A stretch of 64,000 bases of DNA from Listeria_A hofi (GTDB lineage Bacteria; Bacillota; Bacilli; Lactobacillales; Listeriaceae), in the NCBI RefSeq assembly GCF_963575615.1, contig NZ_CAUYTL010000005.1:1-64000 (forward strand), read 5' to 3'. This document shows, piece by piece, positions 43,447-52,543 of the stretch (the stretch's first letter is position 1; each line of letters starts with the position of its first letter). The position numbers and the translations under genes are program-made. The notes below the pieces were generated by a model. It saw only the letters and a list, made by a program, of their open reading frames with translations. It did not search any database and was not told where the DNA came from.

Positions 43447-43542
43447 ATGTCTAACAAAAAAGTTGCTAGAGTTATCGTTATTCTGATGCTTATTGCAATC
43501 GTAGCCTCTTCTGTTTTAACTGGGGTTTTGATGTTCCTATAA
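43447..43542 (+). CDS. prli42: Stressosome membrane anchor miniprotein Prli42
   Basis: A 31-residue protein: short basic N-terminus (MSNKKVARV) and a single membrane helix of about 20 residues ending in GVLMFL, nearly identical to the Listeria Prli42 peptide I remember. In L. monocytogenes Prli42 tethers the stressosome protein RsbR1 to the membrane and passes on oxidative stress signals; the basic N-terminal residues make the contact. It has a ribosome site (GGAAGGAG, 43427-43434, 12 bases before ATG), its own promoter and terminator. Too short for most gene callers. Confidence 0.9.
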   Translation: MSNKKVARVIVILMLIAIVASSVLTGVLMFL

Positions 43543-43858
43543 TATATGATTGAATATGTGTTTGGAAACCACATTTAGATGTGGTTTTTTTATTTTTCTC
43601 GACGGCTATGCTCTGGGCGATGAAGAAGCTTTTAAGGATTAACCGTTCGCTTTGCTCTCGCTTATATTGGGGTTGTAATTCATTTTGTTCATAGCGACCC
43701 CAACAACAAAAAAGAGCGATAGCGTATTTAAACGTACCACTCAAGACATCTAGGGAGTTTAGGGGTATGGATCTAGATGTATTATCTTATACCCGCTGGA
43801 AATTTTGTTAAACATTGGGTATTTTAGTTTGTTTCCCCCTATTCTCACCTATTTATTT
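43543..43858. other. 316-base non-coding, structured region between prli42 and bkdB
   Basis: After the prli42 terminator no convincing gene is seen. On paper 43602-43721 can fold: CGGCTATGCTC near 43603 pairs in blocks with GAGCGATAGCG near 43714, enclosing a hairpin TTGGGGTTG (43667-43675)/CGACCCCAA (43695-43703). A separate GGGTAT/ATACCC pair is at 43763-43768/43789-43794. It is either an unannotated RNA or the decayed end of older sequence. Confidence 0.45.
43566..43590 (+). terminator. prli42 terminator
   Basis: AAACCACAT (43566-43574) pairs with ATGTGGTTT (43579-43587) around TTAG, then a T-run. Confidence 0.9.
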
Positions 43859-45124
43859 TCAGTAGATTGGTGTATTGGCTTTTGTTATGGTTTCAATATT
43901 TTCTTTCACTTTGCTAAGGAATCTACCAGCTACTAGGCCATCCAAAATGCGATGGTCGATTGATAAACAGAGATTTACCATGTTACGAATCGCAATCATA
44001 TCGTCAATGACAACTGGACGCTTGACGATGGATTCTACTTGTAAAATAGCAGCTTGTGGATGATTGATAATTCCCATGGATTGCACGGAACCAAATGATC
44101 CAGTACTATTGACAGTAAATGTACCGCCTGACATGTCATCTTGTGTCAGTTTTCCAGTGCGTGCTTTTGCTGCTAGTTCAGTGATTTCGCGAGCTATCCC
44201 TTTAATTGATTTCTCATCAGCGTTTTTGATAACTGGTACAAAAAGGTGATTATCGGTTGCAACGGCGATGGAAATATTGATATCTGCACGTTCAATGATT
44301 GTATCACCAGCCCATGTGCTGTTTAAAATTGGATATTCTTTCAAAGCCTGTGCGACTGCTTTCACGAAAAATGCGAAATAAGTCAGTGAGTAGCCTTCTT
44401 CAGCTTTAAATTTATTTTTAAGTGCATCCCGGTGGCGTACTAAACCTGTGGCATCTGCTTCTACCATCATCCAAGCATGCGGAATTTCGTGTTTGCTCGA
44501 TACCATATGTTTGGCAATGGCTTTTCTGATACCATCTACTGGAATTTCACGATCACCGTTTCTACTTGTTGGCATTGGCGTAATAGATTGTTGTTTAGGG
44601 GCAACTTTCGGCTCTGTTGGCAGTGATTTAGGCTCGATTGGTGCTCCATTTTCTACGTAAGCAAGAACGTCTTTTCGTGTAATTCGTCCATCTCTTCCTG
44701 TACCACTAACATTGCTTAAATCAATACTATGTTCTGCTGCTAGTGTTAAAACAGCTGGTGAAAATCGACCTGTCGCCGGGCTTTGTTTAGTAGTAACTTT
44801 TTTCGGTGCATTTAGGGTTGGCTCTGATTTGGTTGTTTCAACTGTTGCTGTAGCTTCTTGGGGCTCTGCATCGCCTGCTCCTGCTTCTGTCTCTAAAATA
44901 CAAATAACGGCGCCCACATCAAGCGTTTCATCTTCTTGTGCAATCAATTCTTTAATTGTTCCAGTAAAGGATGACGGAATTTCGGCAGTCACTTTATCAG
45001 TCAGTACCTCTGCTAAGGCATCATATTTATTTACGTGATCTCCAGGCGCGACTAACCATTGGCTAATTGTCCCCTCTGTTACGCTTTCACCAAGCTGTGG
45101 CATTGTAATTTTTTCAAGTGCCAT
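43859..45124 (-). CDS. bkdB: Branched-chain alpha-keto acid dehydrogenase E2
   Basis: A 421-residue dihydrolipoyl acyltransferase. Lipoyl domain with Lys44 in EVLTDKVTAEIPS, Pro/Ala/Thr-rich linker, peripheral subunit-binding domain (FSPAVLTLAAEHSIDLSNVSGTGRDGRITRKDVLAYV, about 118-155) and a catalytic core with CLSIDHRILDG. It transfers the branched acyl group to CoA. Last gene of the ptb-bkd operon, 14 bases after bkdAB. Confidence 0.96.
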   Translation of the reverse strand: MALEKITMPQLGESVTEGTISQWLVAPGDHVNKYDALAEVLTDKVTAEIPSSFTGTIKELIAQEDETLDVGAVICILETEAGAGDAEPQEATATVETTKSEPTLNAPKKVTTKQSPATGRFSPAVLTLAAEHSIDLSNVSGTGRDGRITRKDVLAYVENGAPIEPKSLPTEPKVAPKQQSITPMPTSRNGDREIPVDGIRKAIAKHMVSSKHEIPHAWMMVEADATGLVRHRDALKNKFKAEEGYSLTYFAFFVKAVAQALKEYPILNSTWAGDTIIERADINISIAVATDNHLFVPVIKNADEKSIKGIAREITELAAKARTGKLTQDDMSGGTFTVNSTGSFGSVQSMGIINHPQAAILQVESIVKRPVVIDDMIAIRNMVNLCLSIDHRILDGLVAGRFLSKVKENIETITKANTPIY

Positions 45125-45138
45125 GTTTTTTCACTCCT

Positions 45139-46122
45139 TTAAAATTCCGCTAAATCACGCATCGCTTTTTCTACTTTATCAGGGTTAATCATGAAATATT
45201 TCTCCATTGTTGGAGCAAAAGGCATTGCAGGTGTGTCTGGCCCAGCTAAGCGCTTGATTGGTGCATCTAAATCGAATAAGCAGTGCTCTGCAATCGTTGC
45301 TGCGACTTCACCGATAATGCTTCCTTCTTTATTATCTTCTGTAACGAGGAGTACTTTACCGGTTTTCTTGGCTGCTTCGATAATCGCCTCTTTATCTAAA
45401 GGATAAATTGTTCTTAAATCTAAAATTTCAGCTTCAATGCCGTCGCTCGCCAATTTTTCAGCGGCTTGTTGGGCAAAGTGAACAGCTAGTCCGTACGTGA
45501 TAACTGTCAAATCATCACCTTCGCGAACTATGTTTGCCTTTCCAATCGGTACAGTGTAATCTGTTTCAGGCACTTCCCCTTTAATAAGACGGTATGCGCG
45601 TTTATGCTCTAAAAATAAAACGGGGTCATTATCGCGAATTGCCGCTTTTAAAAGTCCTTTTGCATCATAAGGGCTTGATGGCATCACAATTTTTAGACCG
45701 GGTTGTCCTGAGAAAACTTTTTCGATTGACTGTGAGTGGTAAAGGGCACCATGTACGCCACCACCATAAGGCGCACGAAAAACGATCGGACAACTCCAAT
45801 CATTATTGGAACGGTAGCGAATTCGTGATGCTTCGGAAATAATTTGATTTACAGCGGGCATAATAAAATCAGCGAATTGCATTTCTGCAACTGGACGCAT
45901 ACCGTACATCGCCGCACCAATTCCGACACCAGCAATTGCGGATTCAGCTAATGGTGTATCTAAAACACGGCTCTCGCCAAATTGGTCATAAAGTCCAGCA
46001 GTAGCTTTAAATACACCGCCTTTTTTTCCGACATCTTCTCCTAAAATAAATACATTCTCGTCGCGCTCCAGCTCTTCACGAAGCGCAGCCGTAATGGCAT
46101 CAATATATGAAATGACAGGCAT
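45139..46122 (-). CDS. bkdAB: Branched-chain alpha-keto acid dehydrogenase E1 beta
   Basis: A 327-residue E1 beta subunit (MPVISYIDAITAALREELERDENVFILGEDVG, PLAESAIAGVGIGAAMYGMRPVAEMQFADFI, YGGGVHGALYHSQSIEKVFSGQPGLKIVMPSSPYDAKGLL). It forms the thiamine-diphosphate heterotetramer with BkdAA. ATG 46122 is used with TAGGAGG nearby; the open frame continues 45 codons upstream but without family similarity. Confidence 0.97.
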   Translation of the reverse strand: MPVISYIDAITAALREELERDENVFILGEDVGKKGGVFKATAGLYDQFGESRVLDTPLAESAIAGVGIGAAMYGMRPVAEMQFADFIMPAVNQIISEASRIRYRSNNDWSCPIVFRAPYGGGVHGALYHSQSIEKVFSGQPGLKIVMPSSPYDAKGLLKAAIRDNDPVLFLEHKRAYRLIKGEVPETDYTVPIGKANIVREGDDLTVITYGLAVHFAQQAAEKLASDGIEAEILDLRTIYPLDKEAIIEAAKKTGKVLLVTEDNKEGSIIGEVAATIAEHCLFDLDAPIKRLAGPDTPAMPFAPTMEKYFMINPDKVEKAMRDLAEF

Positions 46123-46177
46123 TTTTATTCCTCCTAATTCGAAAGGGCCAATCGTTGCCCTAACGTAAATAAACCTC

Positions 46178-47164
46178 TTATTGTTCTTCGTAAACGTGTA
46201 GTAGCGCGGATTCAGGATCTGCATAACTTGCAGCTTCTGCATAGTCGGTGGCTTCATTGACTTGTGCCATTACTTCTTTTTCGAAAGCCTCTTTTTTTGC
46301 ATCATCCAGTAATCCGAGCTCTTCTAATTCTTTCATGTAGATAAGGAGCGGATCACGTTCTTTCGCTTTGTTTACTTCTTCTAGTGTCCGGTAACTTCTG
46401 TCATCATCGTCTGAGGAATGAGGTGTAAAGCGGTATGTCATCGTTTCAATCAACGTAGGACCTTCTCCGCGCCGTGCACGATCAGCAGCTTCCTTAAAGG
46501 CTAAATAAACTTCTGTCATATTTGTTCCATCAACACGAACCCCAGGAATTCCATAACCAAGTGCGCGATCAGAAAGTTTTTCAGCTGCATATTGTTTCTC
46601 TACTGGAACAGAAATCGCATATTGGTTATTATGAATCACGAAAACAACGGGTAATTTATGGACACTTGCAAAGTTGATACCTTCGTGGAAATCACCTTGG
46701 TTGGAAGAGCCTTCACCGGTTGATGCGTAAGCCACGATTGGATCTTTTTTCATTTTAGCTGCGAGTCCGATTCCCGCTGCATGGGGAAATTGAGTTGTTA
46801 CTGGCGAACTTTGTGTTACGATTCGGTTCGATTTTTGACCGAAATGGGCGGGCATTTGACGTCCACCAGAGTTTGGGTCTTCTGCTTTTGCAAAGGCGCT
46901 GAGCATGATATCGCGCGCCGTCATGCCGAATGATAGGACAACAGCCAAGTCGCGATAATAAGGCAAACAATAATCTTTCTCTAAATCAAATGCAAAAGCA
47001 GCACCAATTTGAGCGATTTCCTGTCCTTGTCCTGATATTGTGAACGGTATTTTCCCAGAGCGATTGAGTAGCCATAAACGCTCATCAATCCGTCTAGTTA
47101 ACAGTAATTTTTGGTACATTTCTAATAAGGTTTCATCTGATAAACCTGTTTCTTTTAATCCCAT
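46178..47164 (-). CDS. bkdAA: Branched-chain alpha-keto acid dehydrogenase E1 alpha
   Basis: A 328-residue E1 alpha subunit, which with bkdAB decarboxylates branched 2-oxo acids using thiamine diphosphate. The cofactor motif runs from GEGSSNQGDFHEG to NNQYAISVP (GDG-x-NN form), and the phosphorylation-loop-like RFTPHSSDDDDRSYR is present. ATG 47164 has AAGGAGG ten bases upstream; a TTG two codons earlier is possible. Confidence 0.97.
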   Translation of the reverse strand: MGLKETGLSDETLLEMYQKLLLTRRIDERLWLLNRSGKIPFTISGQGQEIAQIGAAFAFDLEKDYCLPYYRDLAVVLSFGMTARDIMLSAFAKAEDPNSGGRQMPAHFGQKSNRIVTQSSPVTTQFPHAAGIGLAAKMKKDPIVAYASTGEGSSNQGDFHEGINFASVHKLPVVFVIHNNQYAISVPVEKQYAAEKLSDRALGYGIPGVRVDGTNMTEVYLAFKEAADRARRGEGPTLIETMTYRFTPHSSDDDDRSYRTLEEVNKAKERDPLLIYMKELEELGLLDDAKKEAFEKEVMAQVNEATDYAEAASYADPESALLHVYEEQ

Positions 47165-47186
47165 TTTCAAATTTCCTCCTTATTTG

Positions 47187-48611
47187 TTATCCATGAATTG
47201 CTAGGCCGTCCACTGCTAGCGCGGCCTCGCCAAATGCTTCTGCAAGTGTTGGATGTGGGTGAATCGTACTGCCAATTTCAAATGGTGTCGCATCTAATAC
47301 GTGTGCTAGTGCGGCTTCGGAAATCATATCTGTAACGTGTGGTCCAATCATGAAAACGCCTAGCAAGTCGTTTGTTTTCTTATCCGCTACTACTTTGATA
47401 AAGCCTTCTGACTCACCATATACAAGCGCTTTTCCAATGCCTCGGAAGAAAAATTTTCCGGTTTTCACTTCAAAACCTTGTTCTTTTGCTTGTTCTTCTG
47501 TAATACCAACGCTTGCAATTTCTGGTGATGTATACGTACAGCGAGGCACATGGTTGTAATTAATTGCAGATTGCGGATGGCCACTAATATCTTCTGCTGC
47601 AATAATTCCCTCTTCCATCGCAACATGAGCTAGTTGCATGCCACCAATACAATCTCCAACCGCATAGATATGACTTTCTTTCGTTTGGAAATTACTTGCG
47701 ACTTGGATAACGCCGTTTTCGATAATGATATCCGTGTTCTCTAAACCGATATTATTGATGTTTGCATTCCTACCTACAGAAACAAATATTTTAGAAGCTG
47801 TGAAAGTTTGTTGGGTTCCTTTGACAAGCGCAGATATCTCTACGCCATTCGCTGTTTTTTTGTACGTATCTGCTTGGACCTCAGCGCTCGTTATGATATT
47901 TATCTTTTTCTTTTTGTATAGTCGGTGTAATTCTTTTGAGATATCTTTATCTTCGGTTGGCAAAATACGATCACTATATTCGATAACGGTAACTTCTACA
48001 CCAAAATCATGTAACATCGAAGCCCATTCCATTCCTATAACACCGCCACCAACGATGATAATAGACTCTGGTAGTGATTCTAATTGCAAAGCTCCATCAG
48101 AGGATAGCACGAACTCTTCATCAAATGCTAAACCTTTAAGCGCTCGAGGCTTTGATCCAGTCGCGATAATCAAGTTTTTCGGGATAAGCATCTCATTTTC
48201 ACTGCCATCTGCAAATTCTACAGAAATTGTTCCTGCGGTCGGTGAGAAAATGGATGGGCCAAGAATCGTGCCCTTACCTTCAAATAAATCAATCTTGCCT
48301 TTTTTGAAAAGCTGCTGAATACCGCTTTCCAACTGGTCAACGATACTTTGCTTGCGTTCTTGTGCTTTTATAAAGCTAAAAGTTGGTTCAGGAGTTTCGA
48401 TGCCAAATTCCGCTGCTTTTCTTACCGTCTGTAATACCTCAGCCGAACGTAGTAGCGCTTTGCTTGGGATGCAACCACGATGCAAACAAGTGCCACCAAG
48501 TTTATCTTGTTCGACAACGGCTACTGTTAATCCTTTTTGTGCGGAGCGAATCGCGGCAACGTAACCACCCGTCCCACCTCCCAATACTACTACATCATAC
48601 TCTTTTGCCAT
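47187..48611 (-). CDS. lpd: Dihydrolipoyl dehydrogenase (E3) of the Bkd complex
   Basis: A 474-residue FAD flavoprotein that reoxidises lipoamide. FAD motif VVVLGGGTGGYVAAIRSAQKG (7-27), redox pair GGTCLHRGCIPSK (Cys42 and Cys47), NAD motif IVGGGVIGMEWASMLHDFGVEVTVIE and the C-terminal active-site HPHPTLAEAFGEAAL. Its place between buk and bkdAA shows it serves the branched-chain complex (often called bkdD or lpdV). Confidence 0.97.
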   Translation of the reverse strand: MAKEYDVVVLGGGTGGYVAAIRSAQKGLTVAVVEQDKLGGTCLHRGCIPSKALLRSAEVLQTVRKAAEFGIETPEPTFSFIKAQERKQSIVDQLESGIQQLFKKGKIDLFEGKGTILGPSIFSPTAGTISVEFADGSENEMLIPKNLIIATGSKPRALKGLAFDEEFVLSSDGALQLESLPESIIIVGGGVIGMEWASMLHDFGVEVTVIEYSDRILPTEDKDISKELHRLYKKKKINIITSAEVQADTYKKTANGVEISALVKGTQQTFTASKIFVSVGRNANINNIGLENTDIIIENGVIQVASNFQTKESHIYAVGDCIGGMQLAHVAMEEGIIAAEDISGHPQSAINYNHVPRCTYTSPEIASVGITEEQAKEQGFEVKTGKFFFRGIGKALVYGESEGFIKVVADKKTNDLLGVFMIGPHVTDMISEAALAHVLDATPFEIGSTIHPHPTLAEAFGEAALAVDGLAIHG

Positions 48612-48613
48612 TT

Positions 48614-49687
48614 CTATTCCTCCCCTTGGTAAATTTTTGCTTTTTCTACTCCTTGTAAAATTCGTTGTGCTCCTTTGTTAAGAGCGGCCATTTCGTCCTC
48701 GCCAGGCTCCGTCATAACCGGTGCTATCCAGTGAATATATTGGCTGATTTCTTTGATAAACGTGCTACTTCTTGCTAAACCACCAGTTAACACAATCGCG
48801 TCTATCTGACCTTTTAGAACGGCAGCATGTGAACCGATTTCTTTTGCCACTTGATAGGCCATCGCTCTAAATAGTTCTAGTGCCTCTTTGTCACCATCTT
48901 GTATTTGTCTTTCGATGTCGCGCAAATCATTTGTTCCTTTATAAGAAACGAGACCACCACGACCGACAATTTCGTTATGTAAGCTTGCTTTTGTGATTTC
49001 TCCCGAAAATGCCCAATCAAGAAAACTAGCCATTGGGAGTGAACCTGATCGTTCGGGGCTCATTGGGCCGTCACCATCTAGCGCATTGTTGACATCGATG
49101 ACACGTCCCAGTTGATGAGAACCTACTGAGATGCCACCACCAAGATGTGCCACGATAAAGTTCGATTCTTCATACAGCTTGTTGAGCTTATTCGCGACAT
49201 TTCGAGCCACTGCTTTATGATTCAACGCATGAAAAATACTTTGCCGCTCGATATGGGCGTTTCCAGAAATTCGTGCAACAGGCTCTAATTCATCGACAAC
49301 AACTGGATCTACGATATACGCAGCAATACCATAGTCATCCGCGATTTTTCGAGCGAGCAATCCACCTAAATTTGAAGCGTGCTGGCCAGAGATACCAATC
49401 TCTAAATCCCGTTCCATTGCTTCATTCACACTATATGTTCCACCAGCCATTGGTCGTAAAAGCCCACCACGGCCAACAACCGCCGCTAGTTCTGTAACGC
49501 CTATTTTTGCAATTGTTTCTTTGATGAGTGTATAGCGAAACTCAAATTGTGCCATCACACTTTCAAATTGCGCAATTATCTCCCTCGGATGTGATATTTC
49601 TTCTGCTAAAATCGCAGTCTCATCTCGAAATAAAGCGACCTTTGTCGATGTTGAGCCTGGATTAATTGCTAAAACCAGAAATGCCAT
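48614..49687 (-). CDS. buk: Butyrate kinase
   Basis: A 357-residue acetate/butyrate kinase-family enzyme that interconverts acyl phosphate and acid with ATP. Seen: LAINPGSTSTKVALF at the start, HLGGGISVG and DGDGPMSPERSGSLP, and the C-terminal AIVLTGGLARS. With Ptb it links branched acyl-CoA to free acids, and in Listeria helps use short branched carboxylic acids as fatty-acid primers. Two bases separate it from lpd. A 118-base gap from ptb may carry an internal promoter. Confidence 0.95.
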   Translation of the reverse strand: MAFLVLAINPGSTSTKVALFRDETAILAEEISHPREIIAQFESVMAQFEFRYTLIKETIAKIGVTELAAVVGRGGLLRPMAGGTYSVNEAMERDLEIGISGQHASNLGGLLARKIADDYGIAAYIVDPVVVDELEPVARISGNAHIERQSIFHALNHKAVARNVANKLNKLYEESNFIVAHLGGGISVGSHQLGRVIDVNNALDGDGPMSPERSGSLPMASFLDWAFSGEITKASLHNEIVGRGGLVSYKGTNDLRDIERQIQDGDKEALELFRAMAYQVAKEIGSHAAVLKGQIDAIVLTGGLARSSTFIKEISQYIHWIAPVMTEPGEDEMAALNKGAQRILQGVEKAKIYQGEE

Positions 49688-49805
49688 GTTTTTACCCCCA
49701 TGTGAATCATGATATCCTTCTCTGATCTATTGTAACATGGCCTTATCACAAACTTAAAAAGCTTTGCACCCCAGTGCTTGAAATCGTTTTATTCAAAGTT
49801 TTGTA

Positions 49806-50681
49806 TCATTTTCCGATCATTCCAACAGTTAGCATTAATGAAGCAAGTTTATTATCAGCTGAATCGCTTCTAGATGCTATTATAATGGGGACTTTTACAC
49901 CCGCAATAATACCGCCAACTCTAGCCTCTGCAAAGTAAACGAGCGATTTATATAAAATATTGCCCGCTTCAATTGATGGTACAATCAAAATATCTGCATC
50001 TCCAGCTACATCATTGACGATGTTTTTGTGTAACGCAGCTGTTTTGGAAATAGCATTGTCAAACGCGAGCGGTCCTTCAACGGATGCACCGCTGTCAGGA
50101 AATGCTTTGAAATAAGCTGTAACTTGGGCTGCTTGCACAGAAGATTGCATTTTAGGGTTTTCTTTTTCCACAGCGCTCAATATCGCAACTTTTGGTTTTT
50201 CGATGCCAAGTTTGCGTGCTACTTCAATGGCATTATGTGTAATTTGAATTTGTTCTTTTTCGGTTGGAGCAATGTTCATCGCCACATCTGAAACGATTAA
50301 TGGTTTGCCATATGCAGGAATTTCAAATACAGAAACGTGTGATAATAAGTCCTTCTCTCGCAACTGATATTCGCGCTTTAATACCGTTTTTAAAATAAGT
50401 GCTGTTGGCAAGTTTCCCTTCATGAGCACATCAGCTTCTTTATTTACTACAGCCTCAGCCGCTTTTTCAGCTGCTTCTTGTTCAGTTTTTGTCGCGATAA
50501 TTCGAATGTTCGGCGACTGTAAGGGGATTAATTCCGCGCGGCCAAATAATAAGAAATCAGCAATGCCAAGTGCTAGTGCTTGTTCTACTACGTCTAAAAT
50601 AACCGAATCATCGGCACCAGCGATTGCAACGGTAAACTTTTCCCGAGGTTTTGCCGGATTGAATATAGATTTTTTTGTCAT
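49806..50681 (-). CDS. ptb: Phosphate butyryltransferase
   Basis: A 291-residue phosphotransacylase of the PTA_PTB family (VAIAGADDSVILDVVEQAL, LMKGNLPTALILK, DVAMNIAPTEKEQIQITHNAIEVARKLGIEKPKVAILSAVEKENPKMQSS, EGPLAFDNAIS, DILIVPSIEAGNILYKSLVYFA). It converts butyryl- or branched acyl-CoA to acyl phosphate. First gene of the bkd operon with ribosome site TAGGAGG and a good promoter. Confidence 0.95.
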   Translation of the reverse strand: MTKKSIFNPAKPREKFTVAIAGADDSVILDVVEQALALGIADFLLFGRAELIPLQSPNIRIIATKTEQEAAEKAAEAVVNKEADVLMKGNLPTALILKTVLKREYQLREKDLLSHVSVFEIPAYGKPLIVSDVAMNIAPTEKEQIQITHNAIEVARKLGIEKPKVAILSAVEKENPKMQSSVQAAQVTAYFKAFPDSGASVEGPLAFDNAISKTAALHKNIVNDVAGDADILIVPSIEAGNILYKSLVYFAEARVGGIIAGVKVPIIIASRSDSADNKLASLMLTVGMIGK

Positions 50682-50778
50682 AAAAAGCCTCCTAATTTGC
50701 GATTTTTCACAGAAAAAAACCTACATCTCAAATTAGTAGTTGTTTTTATGACCAGGTAATAAAAAATACTACTTCATC

Positions 50779-50807
50779 ATTGTAAGCAAATTTCTTTTGA
50801 GATGCAA
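50779..50807 (-). promoter_or_regulatory. Promoter of the ptb-buk-bkd operon
   Basis: Minus strand -35 TTGCAT (50807-50802), 17-base spacer, -10 TACAAT (50784-50779). TTTGAGATG (50796-50804) at the -35 and CATCTCAAA (50724-50732) in the leader are inverted copies. Confidence 0.65.
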
Positions 50808-50829
50808 GCTATTTAATTCATTTTTTAGA

Positions 50830-52527
50830 TTATACCTGCTTTTGCGATTTGATTTTCATTGCTTGTGTCAGCATTTCATTGGCATGTTGTTTTGTCACAT
50901 CGGTTACTTCAATACCAGCAATCATGCGACTAATTTCCTCGATTTTTTCATCACCAGAAAGCGGTGTAACGGATGTGACCGTTCGTTTTCCGGTTGTTGC
51001 TTTGGAAATGTAGAAATGGTTATCAGCCATTGCGGCAACTTGCGGTAAGTGAGAAATACAGAGTACTTGTGAACCAATCGCCACAGCATATATTTTCTCA
51101 GCAATTGCTTGGGCTACACGTCCACTAACTCCTGTATCAACCTCATCGAAAATAATCGAAGTAATGCCTTGATGGCGTGAAAAAATGGTTTTAAGTGCCA
51201 GCATCATACGCGAAAGCTCCCCGCCAGATGCCACCTTTGAGAGTGCTTTTAGCGGTTCGCCTGGGTTAGTACTCATATAAAATGCGACTTTGTCAACACC
51301 GTTTTCTGTGAATTCGCTTGTTTGTGTCGTGAAATTGACTTGGAAAATCGCCTTTTCCATATATAGTTGGTTTAGTTCACTTTTGATTTGTTTTCCTAGT
51401 CGAATGGCTGCTTTTTGACGAATTGCAGTCAATTTGGAAGCAAGTATGCCAAGCTTATCTTTCGCACTTTTCAAATCTTGCTCGAGTTGACCTAAATGAG
51501 TTTCTCGATCCGATAACTCCAGAATTTCCTGATCAATTTCCTCATTGTACTGAATAATCGCTTCAACCGTCTTGCCATATTTTCGTTTTAATTGGCTTAA
51601 TTCATTAAGTCGCGTCTCGATTGTATCTAATTCATCTGGCTGAAATTCTAGATTGTCTAACTCTTGCCTAATTTGCATTGCGCTTTCTTCAAGTAAATAA
51701 AAACTAGATGCCACGGATTCACTAAGCGATTTATATTCTGGTAAAATATCGCTTGCCGTTGCCACGTAGCGCATTGCTTCTGAGATGAATTCTAGGCCAC
51801 GCTCTTCACCTTGAAGCGCCGCATAAGCACTCTGCAGATTCTCGTTAATCTTCTCAAAATTTGCAAGTACATGCTTCTGCTCCATCAAGCCCTCTTCTTC
51901 GCCTAGACGCAGATTAGCACTTGTTATTTCATCTTGCTGAAAACGAAGCATATCGAGTCGCTGCGCTAGTTCCTGTTCATTTTTAGTCCAGTTCTGCCAT
52001 TTTGATTTCATTTCTGTATAAGCAATGTATTCCGTTTGATAACGCGCTAAAGTTGGCTCAATATCCTTCCAAGCAAATCGATCTAGCAACTGTAAATGAA
52101 ACTCATCATTCATTAATTCCTGATGCTCGTGTTGGCTGTGGATATCAATAAGTCGCGAACCAATTTCACGCAAAACGACCGTCGTCGCCAGTTTTCCGTT
52201 AATTCGGCACGTATTTTTTCCACTTTGAAAAAGAATGCGTTCCAGAACAACCATGCCGTCACTTGCATCGATACCATTATGTTCAAGCGCTTCAAGACAG
52301 CCTTTATTTTGTGAATTAACCGTAAATAGGCCTTGAATTTCCAGCTTGTCTTCTCCGTGTCTAATAAAATCAACGGAACCTCTGCCACCAACAAGAAGAC
52401 CGAGCGCATCAATAATAATCGATTTCCCCGCGCCGGTCTCCCCAGTTAGAACAGTCATACCTTCTTGAAAAGATAGATTTAAAGATTCGATGATAGCAAA
52501 ATTTCTAATTGTTAGTTCTTGTAACAA
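50830..52527 (-). CDS. recN: DNA repair protein RecN
   Basis: A 565-residue SMC-like ATPase acting early at double-strand breaks. Walker A GETGAGKS (about 31-38) at the N-terminus, central coiled coils with two arms (about 150-380), ABC signature ASGGELSRMMLALK and Walker B SIIFDEVDTGVSG near the C-terminus. The start is TTG 52527 with GAGGTGAAC upstream. It follows argR by 16 bases. Confidence 0.97.
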   Translation of the reverse strand: MLQELTIRNFAIIESLNLSFQEGMTVLTGETGAGKSIIIDALGLLVGGRGSVDFIRHGEDKLEIQGLFTVNSQNKGCLEALEHNGIDASDGMVVLERILFQSGKNTCRINGKLATTVVLREIGSRLIDIHSQHEHQELMNDEFHLQLLDRFAWKDIEPTLARYQTEYIAYTEMKSKWQNWTKNEQELAQRLDMLRFQQDEITSANLRLGEEEGLMEQKHVLANFEKINENLQSAYAALQGEERGLEFISEAMRYVATASDILPEYKSLSESVASSFYLLEESAMQIRQELDNLEFQPDELDTIETRLNELSQLKRKYGKTVEAIIQYNEEIDQEILELSDRETHLGQLEQDLKSAKDKLGILASKLTAIRQKAAIRLGKQIKSELNQLYMEKAIFQVNFTTQTSEFTENGVDKVAFYMSTNPGEPLKALSKVASGGELSRMMLALKTIFSRHQGITSIIFDEVDTGVSGRVAQAIAEKIYAVAIGSQVLCISHLPQVAAMADNHFYISKATTGKRTVTSVTPLSGDEKIEEISRMIAGIEVTDVTKQHANEMLTQAMKIKSQKQV

Positions 52528-52543
52528 ATCTGTTCACCTCAAT

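Noticed and set aside
43490..43744. Open frame of 84 codons on the minus strand opposite prli42
   Set aside because: It runs through the prli42 terminator and gene, has no ribosome site and a composition unlike a real protein; prli42 on the other strand explains the DNA better.
45992..46257. Longer BkdAB starting at 46257
   Set aside because: The extra 45 codons overlap the end of bkdAA and lack similarity; ATG 46122 has a good ribosome site.
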